Of a stretch of DNA of 64,000 nt, positions 38,683 to 48,897 are shown one piece after another; the first letter of the stretch is position 1, and every line of letters starts with the position of its first letter. Source of the DNA: Betaproteobacteria bacterium. GTDB taxonomy: Bacteria > Pseudomonadota > Gammaproteobacteria > Burkholderiales > SG8-39. The DNA is taken from NCBI GenBank assembly GCA_004297625.1, contig SCTY01000003.1:536507-600506 (forward strand). The letters run 5' to 3'. The position numbers and the translations under genes were made by a program. The notes beneath the pieces are model-generated. The model made no database searches and was not told the origin of the DNA. It saw only the letters and a list, made by a program, of their open reading frames with translations.

Positions 38683-38789
38683 CCCCCCTGTCAAGGGGGG
38701 AGCGAGTGAAACGAGCGGGGGGTTGGTTTTTTGAAAAGCAACCCCCCCGCTCGCGAAATGCGCGCTCGCTTCCCCCCTTAACAGGGAGG
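38683..38789. repeat. large imperfect palindrome between ftsE and ftsX
   Basis: Left arm 38683-38725 and right arm 38739-38789 are near reverse complements around a 13-base centre (GTTTTTTGAAAAG). The left end CCCCCCTGTCAAGGGGGG also forms its own small hairpin. GAGCGGGGGGTTG pairs with CAACCCCCCCGCTC. The whole 107 bp looks like a mobile or REP-type palindrome and would fold strongly in the ftsE-ftsX mRNA. Confidence 0.85.
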
Positions 38790-38805
38790 CATACAAAAAG
38801 ATGTC

Positions 38806-39456
38806 TCATGCGATGCGCCCCGCTTCGAGGTGGAGAACCTTGCGCCCGTAGCGCTCGACAAGCGCCTGGTCGTGCGTGGCGATAAGCACCGTTACGCCGA
38901 CCTGGTTGAATTCGACGAAGATGTCGAGAATGCGCGCCGCCGATTCGGCATCGAGGTTCGCGGTCGGCTCGTCGCCGATGAGCAGCGCCGGGCGGTTGAC
39001 GACCGCGCGCGCGATGGCGAGCCGTTGCTGCTCGCCGCCGGAAAGCTGGATCGGGTTCGAGCGCTCGCGCCCGAGGAGGCCGACTTTGTCGAGCGCCGCG
39101 CGCGCGCGGCGCGCCGCCTCGCGCGGCGCGTGACCGGAAAACGCGAGAGGCAGCATCACGTTGTCGAACACGCTGCGGTCGTACAGAAGCTTCTGGTCCT
39201 GGAACACCATGCCGATGTTGCGGCGAAGGTAGGGAATCGCCGCGCGCTTGAGCGCGCCGACGTTCTGTCCGTTGACGATCACCGAGCCGGCGCTCGGCCG
39301 CTCGATCGCCGGAATGAGCTTGAGGAGCGTCGATTTTCCCGCGCCCGAGCGCCCGGTGATGAAGGCGAGCTCGCCGGGCTCAAGCGTGAAGGAAACGCTT
39401 TTCAACGCCTCCTGGCCGCCCGGGTAGCGCTTGGCGACCGAGGAGTAGCTAACCAA
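38806..39456 (-). CDS. ftsE: cell division ATP-binding protein FtsE
   Basis: The ABC ATPase partner of FtsX, 216 residues. Walker A is GRSGAGKST (about residues 35-43), signature LSGGEQQR, Walker [16 protein letters not shown] start overlapping the ftsY stop, giving the ftsY-ftsE order of E. coli. The end is followed by the palindrome at 38683-38789 before ftsX. Confidence 0.96.
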   Translation of the reverse strand: MVSYSSVAKRYPGGQEALKSVSFTLEPGELAFITGRSGAGKSTLLKLIPAIERPSAGSVIVNGQNVGALKRAAIPYLRRNIGMVFQDQKLLYDRSVFDNVMLPLAFSGHAPREAARRARAALDKVGLLGRERSNPIQLSGGEQQRLAIARAVVNRPALLIGDEPTANLDAESAARILDIFVEFNQVGVTVLIATHDQALVERYGRKVLHLEAGRIA

Positions 39457-40351
39457 CGAGCGCCTCGGCGAAGTCGCGCGCCACGAAAGGGCGCAGATCG
39501 TCGATGCCCTCGCCGACGCCGACGAAAAGCAACGGTACGGGTTTCTCCTTTGCGATGGCGCAGACCACGCCGCCTTTCGCCGTGCCGTCGAGCTTGGTGA
39601 GGACGAGGCCGGTCAGGCCGAGCGCATCGTCGAAGGCCTTCACTTGGGCGAGCGAGTTCTGCCCGATGTTGGCGTCGAGCACGAGCAGCACTTCGTGCGG
39701 CGCGCCTTCCAGCGCCTTTGCGGCGACGCGCTTCACCTTGCGGATTTCTTCCATGAGATGCAGCTGCGTCGGCAGCCGGCCCGCGGTATCAGCGATGACG
39801 ACGTCGGTGGCGCGCGCGCGCGCGGCGGTGAGCGCGTCGAACACCACGGCTCCGGGATCCCCGGAAGCCTGCGCGATCACCGGAACGTTGTTGCGCGCGC
39901 CCCAGGCGACGAGCTGCTCGCGCGCCGCGGCGCGGAACGTATCACCGGCGGCGAGCATGACGCTCATGCCCTGCGCTTGCAGCCATTTGGCGAGCTTGCC
40001 GATCGACGTCGTCTTGCCCGAGCCGTTCACGCCGGCGATCATGATCACGAGCGGCTTCGCGCGCGCGAGGTCGAGCTTCTTCTCGAGCGGCGCGAGTAGC
40101 TCGGCGATCGCGTCCTTGAGCGCCTGCTTCAGCGCTTCCCCGTCGGCGAGCTTCTGCTTTCGCAGCGCGGCGATGAGCGCCTGCGTGGCCGCGACGCCGC
40201 AGTCGGCCTGCAGGAGCGCCGTCTCGAGCTCCTCGTAGAGCGCTTCGTCGACCTTGCGGCGCGTGAACAGCTCCGAGACCGGCGTATTCAGAACACCGCG
40301 TGTGCGCGCGAGACCAGCCTTGAGGCGCGCGGCCCAGGAGAGCGCTACCAT
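39449..40351 (-). CDS. ftsY: signal recognition particle receptor FtsY
   Basis: The SRP receptor GTPase for co-translational membrane targeting, 300 residues. The NG domains are complete: G1 is GVNGSGKTT (about residues 107-115), G3 is DTAGRLPTQ, G4 is TKLDGTAKGG. The N-terminal acidic A domain of E. coli FtsY is missing, a short form common in betaproteobacteria. The ATG at 40351 is 6 bases from the divergent rsmD start. Confidence 0.96.
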   Translation of the reverse strand: MVALSWAARLKAGLARTRGVLNTPVSELFTRRKVDEALYEELETALLQADCGVAATQALIAALRKQKLADGEALKQALKDAIAELLAPLEKKLDLARAKPLVIMIAGVNGSGKTTSIGKLAKWLQAQGMSVMLAAGDTFRAAAREQLVAWGARNNVPVIAQASGDPGAVVFDALTAARARATDVVIADTAGRLPTQLHLMEEIRKVKRVAAKALEGAPHEVLLVLDANIGQNSLAQVKAFDDALGLTGLVLTKLDGTAKGGVVCAIAKEKPVPLLFVGVGEGIDDLRPFVARDFAEALVG

Positions 40352-40357
40352 CGATGC

Positions 40358-40903
40358 GTGAATTCTAGCAAAGGGCGCATACGAATCATCGGCGGCGAGT
40401 ATCGCGGCAGGCGCATTGCAGTTCCCGACCGCGCCGATCTTCGGCCCACGCCCGATCGCGTGCGCGAGACGCTGTTCAACTGGCTGGGCCAGAGGCTCGA
40501 CGGGCGCAGCTGTCTCGATTTGTTCGCCGGCAGCGGCGCTCTGGGCTTCGAGGCCGCCTCGCGCGGCGCGGCGCGCGTCGTGATGGTCGAGCAGGATCGA
40601 TCGGTCTTCGAGGCGCTGAAGAAGACGAAGGCGATCATCGGCGCAGCCGCGGTCGAGCTCTTGCTGGAAGACGCTTTCTCTTACCTGAAGAAAACGCCGG
40701 AGCGCTTCGATGTGGTTTTCCTCGACCCGCCGTTCAGGCAGAATGCCCTTCCGGCGCTGCTCGAGGCGCTCTGCGCGCGGCTCGCGCCCGGTGCGCGGGT
40801 TTACGTGGAGGCGCCCGCGGCGCTCGACGCGGGAGAGAGCTGGCGCGAACTGAAGCGCGCGCGCGCCGGCCAAGTGAGCTACCAGCTTCTGGAGAGACGA
40901 TGA
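40358..40903 (+). CDS. rsmD: 16S rRNA (guanine-966-N2)-methyltransferase RsmD
   Basis: A 181-residue class I methyltransferase. [13 protein letters not shown] and [15 protein letters not shown] are diagnostic, the SAM loop is [19 protein letters not shown], and the catalytic motif is DPPF in [13 protein letters not shown] start. It is coupled to coaD (ATGA overlap), the conserved rsmD-coaD pair. Confidence 0.95.
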   Translation: MNSSKGRIRIIGGEYRGRRIAVPDRADLRPTPDRVRETLFNWLGQRLDGRSCLDLFAGSGALGFEAASRGAARVVMVEQDRSVFEALKKTKAIIGAAAVELLLEDAFSYLKKTPERFDVVFLDPPFRQNALPALLEALCARLAPGARVYVEAPAALDAGESWRELKRARAGQVSYQLLERR

Positions 40904-41388
40904 TCAAGGCGGTGTACGCGGGAACGTTCGATCCTCTGACGCGCGGTCACGAGGAGCTCGCGCGGCGCGCGAACGCGCTCTTCGGTTCGCTCATCCTCGG
41001 CGTGGCCGACAGCAAGGCGAAGCGCACCTTCTTCACCCTGCAGGAGCGTCTCGAGATGGCGCGCGAGGTGCTCGCCGACGTGAAGAACGTGCAGATCGTG
41101 GGGTTCAGCGGCCTGCTCATCGACTTCGTGCGCAAGCAGGGCGCGCAGGTGGTGCTGCGCGGCCTGCGTGCGGTCACGGACTTCGAGTACGAGTTCCAGC
41201 TCGCGGGAATGAACCGCAACCTGTATCCCGAGATGGAGACGCTCTTTCTCACGCCCTCGGAGCAGCACATGTTCATCTCGGCGACGCTGGTGCGCGAGAT
41301 CGCGCTGCTCGGCGGGGACGTATCGAAGTTCGTCCACCCGGCGGTGCAGGCGAAGCTCAAGCTGAAGGTGCAGTCCCTCGGCGGCTAG
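40900..41388 (+). CDS. coaD: phosphopantetheine adenylyltransferase
   Basis: The penultimate step of coenzyme A synthesis, 162 residues. It has the nucleotidyltransferase motif [13 protein letters not shown] (HxGH-type TRGH) and [20 protein letters not shown] near the C-terminus. ATG at 40900 overlaps the rsmD stop. It overlaps the convergent mutM by 4 bases. Confidence 0.97.
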   Translation: MIKAVYAGTFDPLTRGHEELARRANALFGSLILGVADSKAKRTFFTLQERLEMAREVLADVKNVQIVGFSGLLIDFVRKQGAQVVLRGLRAVTDFEYEFQLAGMNRNLYPEMETLFLTPSEQHMFISATLVREIALLGGDVSKFVHPAVQAKLKLKVQSLGG

Positions 41389-42197
41389 CGCAGCCGCTGG
41401 CAGCCGGGACAGAAAAACGTCGAGCGCTGCCCCTGCTGGATCTTGCGCACCGTCGTGCCGCAGCGCCGGCATTTCTGCCCGGCGCGGCCGTAGACCCAGT
41501 AGCGGCTCTGGAAATAGCCCGCGTTGCCGTCGGCGCCGACGAAGTCGCGCAGGCTCGAGCCGCCCGCGCGGATCGCATCGCGCAGCGTGCGCTTGATGGC
41601 GGCCGCGAGCTTCGCGGATTTTTCGAGCGAAAGGCGCCGCGCCGGCATGCGCGGATGAATGCCCGCGCGGAACAGGCTCTCGGCTGCGTAGATGTTGCCC
41701 ACGCCGACGATGCGCCGCCCATCCATAAGGAACTGCTTGATCGGCGTGCGGCGGCCGCGCGTAATCTGGTAGAGCCGCTGCGGATCGAGCGAGCGCGACA
41801 GCGGCTCGATGCCGAGGTGCACGAGAAGCGGATGGTTCTCGACGTGGTCGGTCCACAAGACGGCGCCGAAGCGCCGCGGGTCGCGCAGGCGCAGGAGCCG
41901 ATCGCCGAGCAGCAGATCGAAGTGGTCGTGCTTCTGCGCCGGCGTGCCGCTCGCCAGCACGCGCAGGCTTCCGGACATGCCGAGGTGCATGATCAGGTGC
42001 CCGTCGCCGCAGTCGAGGAGCAGGTACTTGCCGCGCCGGCGGATCGCCCTCACGGTGCGCCCGGCGAGCGCGTACACATCCTTGGGCACCGGCCAGCGCA
42101 GCCGGGCGTCGCGCACCGTTACTCCGGAGATGACGCGTCCGGCGACGTGCGGCGTAAGGCCGCGTCGCGTGACTTCGACTTCAGGCAGCTCGGGCAT
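41385..42197 (-). CDS. mutM: formamidopyrimidine-DNA glycosylase
   Basis: A DNA repair glycosylase/lyase that removes 8-oxoguanine, 270 residues. The catalytic N-terminus MPELPEVEV has Pro2 and Glu3, and [17 protein letters not shown] is the H2TH region. The C-terminal zinc finger has CRRC and CPGC. The start is fixed because Pro2 must follow the initiator. It diverges from the TPR lipoprotein gene. Confidence 0.97.
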   Translation of the reverse strand: MPELPEVEVTRRGLTPHVAGRVISGVTVRDARLRWPVPKDVYALAGRTVRAIRRRGKYLLLDCGDGHLIMHLGMSGSLRVLASGTPAQKHDHFDLLLGDRLLRLRDPRRFGAVLWTDHVENHPLLVHLGIEPLSRSLDPQRLYQITRGRRTPIKQFLMDGRRIVGVGNIYAAESLFRAGIHPRMPARRLSLEKSAKLAAAIKRTLRDAIRAGGSSLRDFVGADGNAGYFQSRYWVYGRAGQKCRRCGTTVRKIQQGQRSTFFCPGCQRLR

Positions 42198-42253
42198 GTG
42201 CCAAGGTGGCTTGTGCGGGGCACCAAATATACCTAAGATCGGTCGAACCCCAG

Positions 42254-43930
42254 ATGCCGAAAATGCTCCGCTCTCTGATCGTTATTTCCGCGCTCTCGAT
42301 CGCCGGCTGCGCGGCGGTCGCACAGACGAAGGACATTCCCAGCGGCGAGCTCAACGAGCCGACGCTGTACGAGTTCCTGCTGGGCGAGATCGCGCTGCAG
42401 CGCGGCGACCACGCGCTCGCCGCGCAGACGTTCCTCGATCTCGCGAAGCGCACCCGCGACCCGCGCGTTGCCCGGCGCGCGGTGGAAATCGCCAATCAAG
42501 GCCGCATGCCGGAGCTTGCGCTCGAGGCGGCGAAGACCTGGCTCGACCTCGAGCCGTCCTCGACCAGCGCCTTGCAGATCGTCGCCGCGCTGCTGGTCGC
42601 CAACAAGCGCGTCGAGGAGGCGCTTCCGTATCTCGAGCGGCTGCTCGCCTCCGACGGCGTGAATCTCGAGAACGGCTTCATGCAGCTCAACCGGCTGCTC
42701 GCGGGCAATCCGGACAAGCAGGCGAACCTGCGCGTCGTGCGCGCGCTCGCTTCGAAGCACCCGGAGCTCGCGCAGGCCCACTTCGCGACGGCGCAGGCCG
42801 CGGCAACAGCGGGCGACGAAGGTGCCGCCATCGCCTCCGTGCACCGCGCGGCCGAGCTGCGCCCGGACTGGGAGCTGCCGGCCCTCCTCGAGGCGCAGAT
42901 CGTGCAAAAACGCTCGCCTTCGGCCGCCGCGAAGGTGCTCGGCGATTTCGTCCAGAAGAACCCGAATTCGCGCGATGCTCGCCTGAATTACGCGCGCGCG
43001 CTGGTGCTCGATAAGCGCCTTCCCGAGGCGCGCAAGCAGTTCGAGGCGGTGCTCGCGGCGAACCCGGGCAACACCGACGTCATCTACGCCGTGGGGCTGC
43101 TCGCCTTCCAGCTCAAGGATTACCCGGTCGCCGAAGACAACATGAAGCGGCTGCTCGCGCTCGGCTACCGCGACGCCGATACCGTGCGCTACATCCTCGG
43201 GCAGATCGCCGAAGAGCAGAAGCAATGGACGCAGGCGGTGCAGTGGTACGAGCGCATCAAGAGCGGGGACAACCTCGTGCCGGCGCGCATGCGCATCGCG
43301 AACGCCATCGCCAAGCAGGGCAAGCTCGACGAGGCGCGCGCCTACCTCAAGCGCGTGGCCGCGGAAAATCCGGAAGAGGAGCCGCAGCTCACGGTGGCCG
43401 AAGCGCAGCTCTTGCGCGACGCCAACCGCAACGAGGAGGCGTTCAAGATCCTCGGCCAGGCGCTCGCCAAGCAGCCCGAGCAGCCCGAGCTGCTGTACGA
43501 CTATGCGCTCACCGCGGAAAAGCTCGACCGGTTCGAGGTGCTGGAAGCGAATCTCCGCAAGCTGATCGCGGTGCGCCCCGACCATGCGCACGCGTACAAC
43601 GCGCTCGGCTACTCGCTTGCCGAGCGCAACACCCGGCTTTCCGAGGCGAGGAAGCTGATCGAAAAAGCGCTCGAGCTCGCGCCCGACGACTACTTCATCG
43701 TCGACAGCCTCGGCTGGGTGCTCTATCGCGAGGGCGATCTGCGCGGCGCCGCCGAGCAGCTGCGCCGCGCCTACGACGGCCGGCCCGACGCCGAGATCGG
43801 CGCGCACCTTGGCGAAGTGCTCTGGATGATGGGCTCGCGGGACGAAGCGAACCGCATCTGGCAGGAGTCGCTCAAGGCGAGCCCGGACAACGAGACGCTG
43901 CAGAAGACGATCAAGCGCCTTAGGAAGTAA
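42254..43930 (+). CDS. TPR-repeat lipoprotein
   Basis: A 558-residue protein with a lipoprotein signal (ISALSIAGC, Cys about residue 18) and many tetratricopeptide repeats across the whole mature part (for example [21 protein letters not shown] near residue 445). TPR arrays mediate protein contacts; this family is encoded just before lolB in betaproteobacteria. It probably acts at the outer membrane periplasmic face, but its partner is unknown. An alternative ATG is at 42263. Confidence 0.88.
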   Translation: MPKMLRSLIVISALSIAGCAAVAQTKDIPSGELNEPTLYEFLLGEIALQRGDHALAAQTFLDLAKRTRDPRVARRAVEIANQGRMPELALEAAKTWLDLEPSSTSALQIVAALLVANKRVEEALPYLERLLASDGVNLENGFMQLNRLLAGNPDKQANLRVVRALASKHPELAQAHFATAQAAATAGDEGAAIASVHRAAELRPDWELPALLEAQIVQKRSPSAAAKVLGDFVQKNPNSRDARLNYARALVLDKRLPEARKQFEAVLAANPGNTDVIYAVGLLAFQLKDYPVAEDNMKRLLALGYRDADTVRYILGQIAEEQKQWTQAVQWYERIKSGDNLVPARMRIANAIAKQGKLDEARAYLKRVAAENPEEEPQLTVAEAQLLRDANRNEEAFKILGQALAKQPEQPELLYDYALTAEKLDRFEVLEANLRKLIAVRPDHAHAYNALGYSLAERNTRLSEARKLIEKALELAPDDYFIVDSLGWVLYREGDLRGAAEQLRRAYDGRPDAEIGAHLGEVLWMMGSRDEANRIWQESLKASPDNETLQKTIKRLRK

Positions 43931-44463
43931 TGCGGGAAGTAATGAAGTTCCTTTTCCCGCTCGCGGCGCTTGCGCTCGCCGCGTGCGCGAGCATTGCGCC
44001 TTCGATCGAGAAGCCGGAGTTCGACCTTTCAGGCCGCCTTGCGGCGCGCTACGGGGACGAATCCTTCAGCGCAAATCTCGCCTGGCGGCACGCGCGCAAC
44101 GCCGACGAGATGCTGATTACCTCTGCGCTGGGTGCTGGGATCGCGCGTATCGCGCGCGAGGGAGACACCATAGTGCTGACCACCGCCGAGCCGCGCGAGT
44201 ACCGCGCGGCCGACGCCGAGGAGCTCACCGAGCAGGTGCTCGGTTTCCGCGTGCCGCTCGCCGGCCTGGCAGAATGGGTGCGCGGCCGGCCGTCCACCGA
44301 ATCGCCCGCGACGGCCGAATACGCTGCCGATGGAAGGCTGCTCTCCCTGCAACAGGGAGGCTGGAACATCGAGTTCGTGCAGTACGAGGGCAAGCTTCCT
44401 TCTCGCCTGCGGCTCGCCTATCCCGGGATCGAGCTTCGGCTTGCCATCTCCGAGTGGAAGTGA
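43930..44463 (+). CDS. lolB: outer-membrane lipoprotein LolB
   Basis: Receives lipoproteins from LolA and inserts them into the outer membrane. It is 177 residues with lipobox LALAAC (Cys about residue 19), then the LolB beta-fold (FDLSGRLAARYGDESFSANLAW). Two ATGs (43930 and 43942) each follow a GGAAGTA sequence, so the start is ambiguous; the second gives MKFLFPLAALALAAC. It overlaps ispE by 4 bases (GTGA). Confidence 0.9.
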   Translation: MREVMKFLFPLAALALAACASIAPSIEKPEFDLSGRLAARYGDESFSANLAWRHARNADEMLITSALGAGIARIAREGDTIVLTTAEPREYRAADAEELTEQVLGFRVPLAGLAEWVRGRPSTESPATAEYAADGRLLSLQQGGWNIEFVQYEGKLPSRLRLAYPGIELRLAISEWK

Positions 44464-45278
44464 ACTGGTACCCGGCGCCGGGAAAGCTCAACCTCTTCCT
44501 GCACGTGCTCGGGCGGCGCGCGGACGGCTACCACGAGCTGCAGACGGTTTTTCGCCTTGTCGAGCGCGCTGACCGCGTCGGTATCGGGCTGCGCGAGGAC
44601 GGCGAAATGCGTTTTTCCGGTCCATTCGGCGACGACAATCTCTGCCTGAAAGCGGCGCGGCTTCTCAAGGCGCAAACCGGCGCGCGCTATGGCGCGGATC
44701 TGGCGCTCGAAAAGAAGCTTCCCGTGGGCGGCGGCATGGGCGGAGGCTCCTCGGACGCGGCGACGGTGCTGCTCGTGCTGAACAAGCTTTGGAACCTCCA
44801 CCTGAATAAAGAAGTGCTGTTGGATTTGGGAAAGCGGCTCGGCGCGGATGTCCCTGTCTTCGTCTACGGCCGCAACGCCATCGGCGAAGGCATCGGCGAG
44901 CGGCTTCGGGCGCTCGAGCTGCCGCGCGCCTGGTACCTCGTCCTCGAGCCGCAAGTCTCGGTTTCCACACGAGAAACTTTCGCTCGCTCGTTGACACCGC
45001 ACTCGAAACCACTCAAAATACCGCCCTTTTTCTCGGGGCAGGGACGCAACGATCTGGAAGCGGCGGTCGTCGCGAGATATCCCGAAGTCGCCGCGGACCT
45101 CGAATGGCTCAGGCAACGCTGCCCGCAGGCGCGCATGACCGGATCCGGAGCGTGCGTATTCGCCGAATTCGAAACCGAAGCCGAGGCGTTCGCGGTGCAT
45201 GCGGCTTTACCGGGGGGGATGAAGGGGTTCGTAGCGCGGGGACTGGACCGGCACCCGCTCTGCGAGTGGACAGATTGA
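44460..45278 (+). CDS. ispE: 4-diphosphocytidyl-2-C-methyl-D-erythritol kinase
   Basis: An MEP-pathway isoprenoid enzyme, a 272-residue GHMP kinase. The substrate Lys is in APGKLNLFLHVLGRRADGYHEL (split, residues 7-28), and the ATP loop is LPVGGGMGGGSSDAA (about 88-102). GTG start overlapping the lolB stop. The conserved lolB-ispE-tRNA-prs order supports the call. Confidence 0.96.
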   Translation: MNWYPAPGKLNLFLHVLGRRADGYHELQTVFRLVERADRVGIGLREDGEMRFSGPFGDDNLCLKAARLLKAQTGARYGADLALEKKLPVGGGMGGGSSDAATVLLVLNKLWNLHLNKEVLLDLGKRLGADVPVFVYGRNAIGEGIGERLRALELPRAWYLVLEPQVSVSTRETFARSLTPHSKPLKIPPFFSGQGRNDLEAAVVARYPEVAADLEWLRQRCPQARMTGSGACVFAEFETEAEAFAVHAALPGGMKGFVARGLDRHPLCEWTD

Positions 45279-45285
45279 TTCCGAC

Positions 45286-45362
45286 TGGGGAGTCGCCAAG
45301 CTGGTTAAGGCACCGGATTTTGATTCCGGCATACGAGGGTTCGAATCCTTCCTCCCCAGCCA
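45286..45362 (+). tRNA. tRNA-Gln (anticodon TTG)
   Basis: The acceptor stem TGGGGAG (45286-45292) pairs with CTCCCCA (45352-45358), followed by G and an encoded CCA (45360-45362). The anticodon arm is CCGGA/TCCGG with loop TTTTGAT, so anticodon TTG (45320-45322) reads CAA. The T-arm has GGTTCGAATCC. It lies between ispE and prs as in other betaproteobacteria. Confidence 0.97.
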
Positions 45363-45377
45363 TAACACTTAGGCGCG

Positions 45378-46352
45378 ATGAATCACGGCATGGCTAGCGC
45401 GGCGCCGCTCGAGCGGCTGATGGTCTTCACCGGCAACGCCAATGCGCGCCTCGCGCAGGAAGTTGCGCGCCACCTGAACCTCTCGCTCGGCCGCGCGATC
45501 GTCGGCAAGTTCTCCGACGGCGAGGTGATGGTCGAGCTGCTCGAGAACGTGCGCGGCAAGGACGTGTTCGTGCTGCAGTCGACCTGCGCGCCGACCAATG
45601 ACAACCTGATGGAGCTGCTGGTGATGATCGACGCGCTGAAGCGCTCTTCGGCGGCGCGCGTGACCGCGGCGATTCCGTATTTCGGCTATTCGCGCCAGGA
45701 CCGCCGGCCGCGCTCGGCGCGCGTGGCGATCAGCGCCAAGGTAGTCGCCAACATGCTTACCTCGGTCGGCGTGGCGCGGGTGCTCACCATGGACCTGCAC
45801 GCCGACCAGATCCAGGGATTCTTCGACATTCCCGTGGACAACATCTACGCCGCGCCGGTGCTCCTCGGCGACGTCTGGAAGCAGCGCTACGAGGACCTCA
45901 TCGTGGTGTCGCCCGACGTCGGGGGCGTGGTGCGCGCCCGGGCGCTCGCCAAGCGGCTCGAATCGGATCTCGCCATCATCGACAAGCGCCGGCCGAAAGC
46001 GAATGTGTCCGAAGTGATGAACGTGATCGGCGAGGTGAAGGGGCGCACCTGCGTGATCATGGACGATATGGTCGATACCGCCGGCACGCTGGTCAAGGCG
46101 GCCCAGGTGCTGAAGGAAGAGGGCGCCACCAAGGTGGTCGCGTACTGCACGCACGCGGTGCTTTCGGGGCCGGCGGTCGAGCGCATCGCCAAGTCGGATC
46201 TCGACGAGCTGGTGGTCACGGATACCATCCCGCTGCGCGAGGATGCGCGCGCGTGCAACAGGATCCGCAGCCTGTCGGTGGCCGGGCTGCTCGCCGAAAC
46301 GATCCTGCGCATCTACACCGAGGAATCGGTCAGTTCGCTGTTCATAGAATAG
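45378..46352 (+). CDS. prs: ribose-phosphate pyrophosphokinase
   Basis: Makes PRPP for nucleotide, His and Trp synthesis, 324 residues (E. coli 315). It has [16 protein letters not shown], the divalent-cation/ATP region [21 protein letters not shown], and the PRPP loop [20 protein letters not shown] 45378 is used; ATG 45390 (MASAAP) is equally plausible. Confidence 0.97.
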   Translation: MNHGMASAAPLERLMVFTGNANARLAQEVARHLNLSLGRAIVGKFSDGEVMVELLENVRGKDVFVLQSTCAPTNDNLMELLVMIDALKRSSAARVTAAIPYFGYSRQDRRPRSARVAISAKVVANMLTSVGVARVLTMDLHADQIQGFFDIPVDNIYAAPVLLGDVWKQRYEDLIVVSPDVGGVVRARALAKRLESDLAIIDKRRPKANVSEVMNVIGEVKGRTCVIMDDMVDTAGTLVKAAQVLKEEGATKVVAYCTHAVLSGPAVERIAKSDLDELVVTDTIPLREDARACNRIRSLSVAGLLAETILRIYTEESVSSLFIE

Positions 46353-46371
46353 TTTTTTTTGGAGTGACGAA

Positions 46372-47115
46372 ATGAAATTCGAAATCAGCGCGCAAAAGCG
46401 CGAGACCCAAGGAACCGGCGGGAGCCGCCGTCTGCGCCGCATGGGCAAGGTGCCCGGCATCGTCTACGGCGGCAACGACGGCCCGGTGAACATCGAGCTC
46501 GACCACAAGGCGCTGTTCCAGCACCTGCGTGACGAGAAATTCCACGCCTCGATCCTGACGCTCGATCTCGCCGGCGCGAAGCTGCCGGTGCTGCTGCGCG
46601 CGGTCAACATGCATCCGTTCAAGCTGCAGGTGCAGCACGTCGACTTCCAGCGCGTCTCGAAGGACCGCAAGATCCACATGAAGGTGCCGCTGCACTTCGT
46701 GAACGCGGAGAAATCGCCCGGCGTGAAAGAGCAGGGCGGCATCGCGAGCCACGTCCTGAACGAGGTCGACATCGTCTGCTTCCCGGACGATCTGCCCGAG
46801 TACGTCGAGGTCGATCTGGGCAATCTGAGCGTCGGCCACTCGATCCACGCGAGAGATCTGGCGCTGCCGAAAGGCGTGGAGCTCACGCTGCACAAGGACG
46901 AGAACCCGGTGGTCGCCACCGTCGTGATCCCGGCGCTGATCACCGAGGAAGAGGAAGCCGCAGTCGTGGAGGCCGTGGCGCCGTCCGAGGTGCCGACGAC
47001 CGAGCAGGCCGCGCCTGCGAAGGAAGGCGAAGCGCCTGCCGAGGGCGCCGCCGGCAAGGGAGGGGAAAAGCCCGCCGAGAAGGCCGAGAAGGGCGAAAAG
47101 AAAGAGAAGAAGTAA
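46372..47115 (+). CDS. rplY: 50S ribosomal protein L25 (general stress protein CTC family)
   Basis: A 5S-rRNA-binding ribosomal protein, 247 residues. The N-terminal L25 domain (about 1-95: AQKRETQGTGGSRRLRRMGKVPGIVYGG, split) is followed by the TL5/CTC C-terminal beta domain (about 100-190). A final tail rich in Glu, Lys, Ala and Pro (residues about 200-247) is disordered-looking. Good SD (GGAG) before the ATG. It precedes pth, the conserved prs-rplY-pth-ychF order. Confidence 0.95.
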   Translation: MKFEISAQKRETQGTGGSRRLRRMGKVPGIVYGGNDGPVNIELDHKALFQHLRDEKFHASILTLDLAGAKLPVLLRAVNMHPFKLQVQHVDFQRVSKDRKIHMKVPLHFVNAEKSPGVKEQGGIASHVLNEVDIVCFPDDLPEYVEVDLGNLSVGHSIHARDLALPKGVELTLHKDENPVVATVVIPALITEEEEAAVVEAVAPSEVPTTEQAAPAKEGEAPAEGAAGKGGEKPAEKAEKGEKKEKK

Positions 47116-47118
47116 GCC

Positions 47119-47781
47119 TTGATCCGCCTCGTCGTCGGCCTCGGCAACCCGGGCAAGGAATACGAGCGCACCCGCCACAATGCGGGCTTCTGGCTCGTCG
47201 AGCGCTTCGCGTCCGCGAACGGCATCGTGCTGCGCAAGGACCAGAAGTTCAAAGCCCTCGTCGGCCGGCACGACGCGAGCGGGACGTGGCTGCTGCTGCC
47301 GCAGTCGTTCATGAACCTGAGCGGGCAGCCGGTGCACATGCTCGCCGGCTTCTTCAAGATCAAGCCGGAGGAAATCCTCGTCGTGCACGACGAGCTCGAT
47401 TTCCCGCCCGGCATCGCGAAGCTCAAGCAAGGCGGCGGCATCGCCGGCCACAACGGCCTGAGGGACATCTCGCAGCGCCTGGCGACGCACGAGTACTGGC
47501 GCCTTCGCCTCGGCGTCGGCAAGCCGCCCCCCGGGCGCGAAGGCGCGGACTACGTGCTGGAGAAACCCCCGGCTGAGGAACGCGCCGCCATCGAGGCGGC
47601 CATACAAAAGACGCTCGACGTGCTGCCGCTCATGCTCTCGGGCGATATGCAGGGCGCGATGCATAAGCTCCACACCGATGAGAAAAAGCCCGAGCCGGAA
47701 AAGAAAGAACCCCCGGTGGAGGAGCCCGAGCCGCCCGCGCCGAAGAAGACCGGTCTGAGAGCGCTCTTCGGCAAGAAATGA
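47119..47781 (+). CDS. pth: peptidyl-tRNA hydrolase
   Basis: Releases peptides from peptidyl-tRNA. It has [19 protein letters not shown] with the catalytic His and [19 protein letters not shown] and [12 protein letters not shown]. At 220 residues it is longer than the usual 190-195 because of a C-terminal tail rich in Lys, Glu and Pro ending [15 protein letters not shown] start. It overlaps ychF (ATGA). Confidence 0.95.
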   Translation: MIRLVVGLGNPGKEYERTRHNAGFWLVERFASANGIVLRKDQKFKALVGRHDASGTWLLLPQSFMNLSGQPVHMLAGFFKIKPEEILVVHDELDFPPGIAKLKQGGGIAGHNGLRDISQRLATHEYWRLRLGVGKPPPGREGADYVLEKPPAEERAAIEAAIQKTLDVLPLMLSGDMQGAMHKLHTDEKKPEPEKKEPPVEEPEPPAPKKTGLRALFGKK

Positions 47782-48866
47782 GCCTGAAATGCGGCATCGT
47801 CGGACTGCCGAACGTCGGCAAGTCCACGCTCTTCAATGCGCTCACCAAGGCCGGGATCGCCGCGGAGAACTACCCGTTCTGCACCATCGAGCCGAACGTG
47901 GGCATCGTCGAGGTGCCCGACCGGCGGCTCGACGTCATCGCGGAGATCGCCCAGCCGCAGAAGGTCGTGCCCGCGGTGGTCGAGTTCGTCGACATCGCGG
48001 GACTCGTCGCCGGCGCCTCGAAAGGCGAGGGCCTGGGCAACAAGTTCCTGGCCAACATCCGCGAGACCGATGCCATCGCGCACGTCGTGCGCTGCTTCGA
48101 AGATCGGAACGTGGTGCACGTCGCAGGCAAGATCGACCCCGTGTCGGACATCGAGACGATCCATACGGAGCTCGCGCTCGCCGACCTCGAGTCGGTGGAA
48201 AAGCAGCTCGCGAAGTACGAGAAGGTGGCGCAAACCGGCGGCGACAAGGAAGCGCAGCGCTTGGTTTCTGCCTTGAGAAAAGTAAGGGCCGTTCTGGACG
48301 AGGCACGCCCGGCAAGGAGCGCCGAGCTCTCGAGGGAGGAACTCGCCGTCCTCAAGCCGCTGTTCCTTCTCACCATGAAGCCGACCATGTACGTGGCGAA
48401 CGTCGGCGAGGACGGATCGAAAAAAGCGCTCGAGGAGGTCCAGGCGTACGCCGCAAAGGAAGGCGCGCCGGTCGTTCCGATCAGCGCCTCGATCGAGTCG
48501 CAGATCGCCGACATGTCCGACGAGGACAAGCAGATCTTTCTCGAGGACATGGGAATGGACGAGCCGGGCCTGAACCGCGTGATCCGCGCCGCCTATGAGC
48601 TGCTCGGGCTGCAGACCTACTTCACTGCGGGGCCGAAGGAAGTACGCGCCTGGACCGTGCCCGCGGGCGCGACCGCGCCGCAGGCGGCGGGCGTGATCCA
48701 CACCGATTTCGAGCGCGGGTTCATTCGCGCCGAGGTCGCCTCCTACGATGACTTCGTCGCGCACGGCGGCGAGCAGGGCGCGAAGGAAGCGGGAAAGCTG
48801 CGCCTCGAGGGCAAGGACTACACCGTGCGCGACGGCGACGTCATCCACTTCCGCTTCAACGTCTGA
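47778..48866 (+). CDS. ychF: redox-regulated ATPase YchF (OLA1 family)
   Basis: A 362-residue Obg-related P-loop ATPase. G1 is GLPNVGKST (about residues 8-16), with [15 protein letters not shown] and [20 protein letters not shown], then a coiled-coil insert and the C-terminal TGS domain (VHFRFNV end). YchF binds ribosomes and affects stress responses. It marks the end of the conserved prs-rplY-pth-ychF block. Confidence 0.96.
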   Translation: MSLKCGIVGLPNVGKSTLFNALTKAGIAAENYPFCTIEPNVGIVEVPDRRLDVIAEIAQPQKVVPAVVEFVDIAGLVAGASKGEGLGNKFLANIRETDAIAHVVRCFEDRNVVHVAGKIDPVSDIETIHTELALADLESVEKQLAKYEKVAQTGGDKEAQRLVSALRKVRAVLDEARPARSAELSREELAVLKPLFLLTMKPTMYVANVGEDGSKKALEEVQAYAAKEGAPVVPISASIESQIADMSDEDKQIFLEDMGMDEPGLNRVIRAAYELLGLQTYFTAGPKEVRAWTVPAGATAPQAAGVIHTDFERGFIRAEVASYDDFVAHGGEQGAKEAGKLRLEGKDYTVRDGDVIHFRFNV

Positions 48867-48897
48867 ACAGCCGTTGGTGCAGAATGCCGGCAGCGTG

